A stretch of DNA of 64,000 bases. Origin: Rathayibacter sp. VKM Ac-2857. GTDB taxonomy: Bacteria; Actinomycetota; Actinomycetes; Actinomycetales; Microbacteriaceae. The DNA lies in NCBI RefSeq assembly GCF_013205025.1, contig NZ_JABMLE010000001.1, forward strand, positions 1,240,001 to 1,304,000, in the 5' to 3' direction. Positions 63,299 to 64,000 of this stretch are shown here, piece after piece. A program made the position numbers and the translations under genes. The notes below the pieces were generated by a model. The model was not told where the DNA came from. It saw nothing but the letters and a program-made list of their open reading frames with translations, and did no database searches. Within the stretch, counting starts at the first letter, position 1. Every line of letters begins with the position of its first letter.

Positions 63299-63603
63299 GC
63301 GGCGCTCCGGCGGCGGGCGGGCAGGAGGGTCCACAGCGCGGGCAGGGCCAGCGCGGCCGCGATCGCGTAGGCGAAGTCCTCGATCGGCGCGACGCCGATC
63401 CGGATCCCCGAGATGAGGTCGTCGTCGTAGGCGACGAGCAGCCCGACGCCGATCATGATGTTGTCGAAGACGGCGGTCGTCACGAGCAGCACCGCGAGGG
63501 TGCCGAGCAGGGCGGGCAGCCGGAGCCGGCCGCGCCGGAAGGCCACCACGAGCAGCACGGCCACGACCGCGAGGAAGACCGCGTTCAGGAGCAGGTAGGT
63601 CAC
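63295..63603 (-). CDS. crtYf: Lycopene cyclase subunit (C50 carotenoid)
   Basis: Small membrane protein of 102 aa with three helices and the lycopene-cyclase-domain pattern VAYDDDLISGIRIGVAPIEDFAYAIAAALALPALW (the P-I-E-D-F-x-Y block). It works as a heterodimer with the partner encoded just upstream. Start and stop overlap the neighbours by 4 bp each. Exact product ring type (epsilon or gamma) cannot be read. Confidence 0.93.
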   Translation of the reverse strand: MTYLLLNAVFLAVVAVLLVVAFRRGRLRLPALLGTLAVLLVTTAVFDNIMIGVGLLVAYDDDLISGIRIGVAPIEDFAYAIAAALALPALWTLLPARRRSAA

Positions 63604-63917
63604 GCGCGGGCCTCCGCTCGCTTCGTCAGGAAGCCGTGGACGTCCATCGTCAGGTAGCAGAGCAGCGTGAGGAAGAGGACCTCCTCAATCGGCAGCTCCG
63701 GCGCGATCTGCAGCCCGGTCATGTACGGGGTCTCGCCGCGGAAGAAGACGCCGAGGCCGATCCCGGCGAGATCCCAGAGCAGGAAGAACAGCACGCCGGC
63801 CGGCAGCACGATCGCCGCGCGGCGGGCGTCCGCCCAGAAGAACAGGCCGAAGCGCCTGTCGAGCACGACCATCCCGGTGATCGAGACGACGAGCGCGAGC
63901 AGATAGAGGACCCCCAC
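63600..63917 (-). CDS. crtYe: Lycopene cyclase subunit (C50 carotenoid)
   Basis: Small membrane protein of 105 aa with three helices and the cyclase-domain pattern GETPYMTGLQIAPELPIEEVLFLTLLCYLTMDVHGFL (P-I-E-E-x-L-F block). Partner of the next gene. GTG 63915-63917 starts 3 bp after the stop of the upstream gene; its end overlaps the partner gene start. Confidence 0.93.
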   Translation of the reverse strand: MGVLYLLALVVSITGMVVLDRRFGLFFWADARRAAIVLPAGVLFFLLWDLAGIGLGVFFRGETPYMTGLQIAPELPIEEVLFLTLLCYLTMDVHGFLTKRAEARA

Positions 63918-63920
63918 GCG

Positions 63921-64000
63921 CTACTCCCCCGCGGCGACGGGCTGGGCGACGACGGGCGCCACGCTCGGCGCGACGGGAGCCGACGGGGCGTCGCGCACCG
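63921..64000 (-). CDS. C-terminal end of upstream carotenoid gene (partial)
   Basis: An open frame enters from the right edge and ends with TAG at 63921-63923. Its last 26 residues are Ala/Val/Pro-rich (RDAPSAPVAPSVAPVVAQPVAAGE). In C50 carotenoid operons of Microbacteriaceae and corynebacteria the gene at this place is crtI (phytoene desaturase), so this is probably its C-terminal tail; the visible part is too short to prove it. Confidence 0.45.
   Translation of the reverse strand, partial: VRDAPSAPVAPSVAPVVAQPVAAGE

Overview
The window is about 64 kb of very GC-rich chromosomal DNA from an actinobacterium, most likely of the family Microbacteriaceae (Rathayibacter, Curtobacterium or Clavibacter relatives). 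The basis is high GC with strong codon bias, frequent GTG starts, many start codons sitting 6 nt after a TANNNT -10 hexamer (leaderless style), DUF222-HNH and DUF2510 proteins, a coproporphyrin-type heme pathway (hemQ), HspR/HAIR control of dnaK, and a C50-carotenoid module (crtEb-crtYf-crtYe). Genus is an inference; no rRNA or tRNA gene was seen.

Layout. 1-10.5 kb: a CitA/DcuS-type sensor kinase (cut by the window edge) with its response regulator, an AlaA-like aminotransferase, a thioredoxin-reductase-like flavoprotein divergent from an XRE-cupin regulator, an FBP-domain zinc protein, and two drug-efflux MFS genes, each with its own TetR or MarR regulator and a visible operator. 10.5-20.2 kb: repeat-rich accessory stretch with a DUF222-HNH protein, an Lrp regulator facing a FAD oxidoreductase, a DUF2510 membrane protein, a HAD phosphatase and a MacB-like ABC exporter (adaptor, ATPase, permease, all translationally overlapped). 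20.2-38.2 kb: MarR, bifunctional PutA, a CrtI-like oxidoreductase, an AlkA-like glycosylase, a Tat-exported ferritin-like protein, pfkA, a PEBP protein, YitT, TrhO, a PEP-mutase-family enzyme, a quinone-oxidoreductase-type MDR, a Lys/Ala/Pro-tailed protein, a DksA/TraR protein and a third DHA2 efflux pump.

38.2-51 kb: a nearly contiguous heme locus holding every step from glutamyl-tRNA to heme by the coproporphyrin route: hemA (+) divergent from hemE-hemY, then hemQ-hemH-hemC-hemD and hemB-hemL (-). It is interrupted twice: by a three-gene membrane module (YtxH-like, holin-X, DUF3618) and by an opposing AbiEi/DUF559-like gene next to a 73-bp inverted repeat. 51-64 kb: glycyl-tRNA synthetase, Nudix, VOC and MptB-like mannosyltransferase genes, then the dnaK-grpE-dnaJ-hspR heat-shock operon with two HAIR operators, an UMF1-type MFS gene, and the 3' part of the C50 carotenoid operon running off the right edge.

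The most striking non-coding signal is a family of about 27 full-length hairpin units (plus truncated ones) in seven intergenic regions. Each has a GTAG tetranucleotide at the foot of a stem whose sequence varies by compensatory changes. Two subtypes (ends GGTC/GACC and GATC/GATC) are usually paired head-to-head into composites of about 130 bp. This is the architecture of REP/BIME elements mobilised by RAYT (Y1) transposases; no transposase lies in the window.
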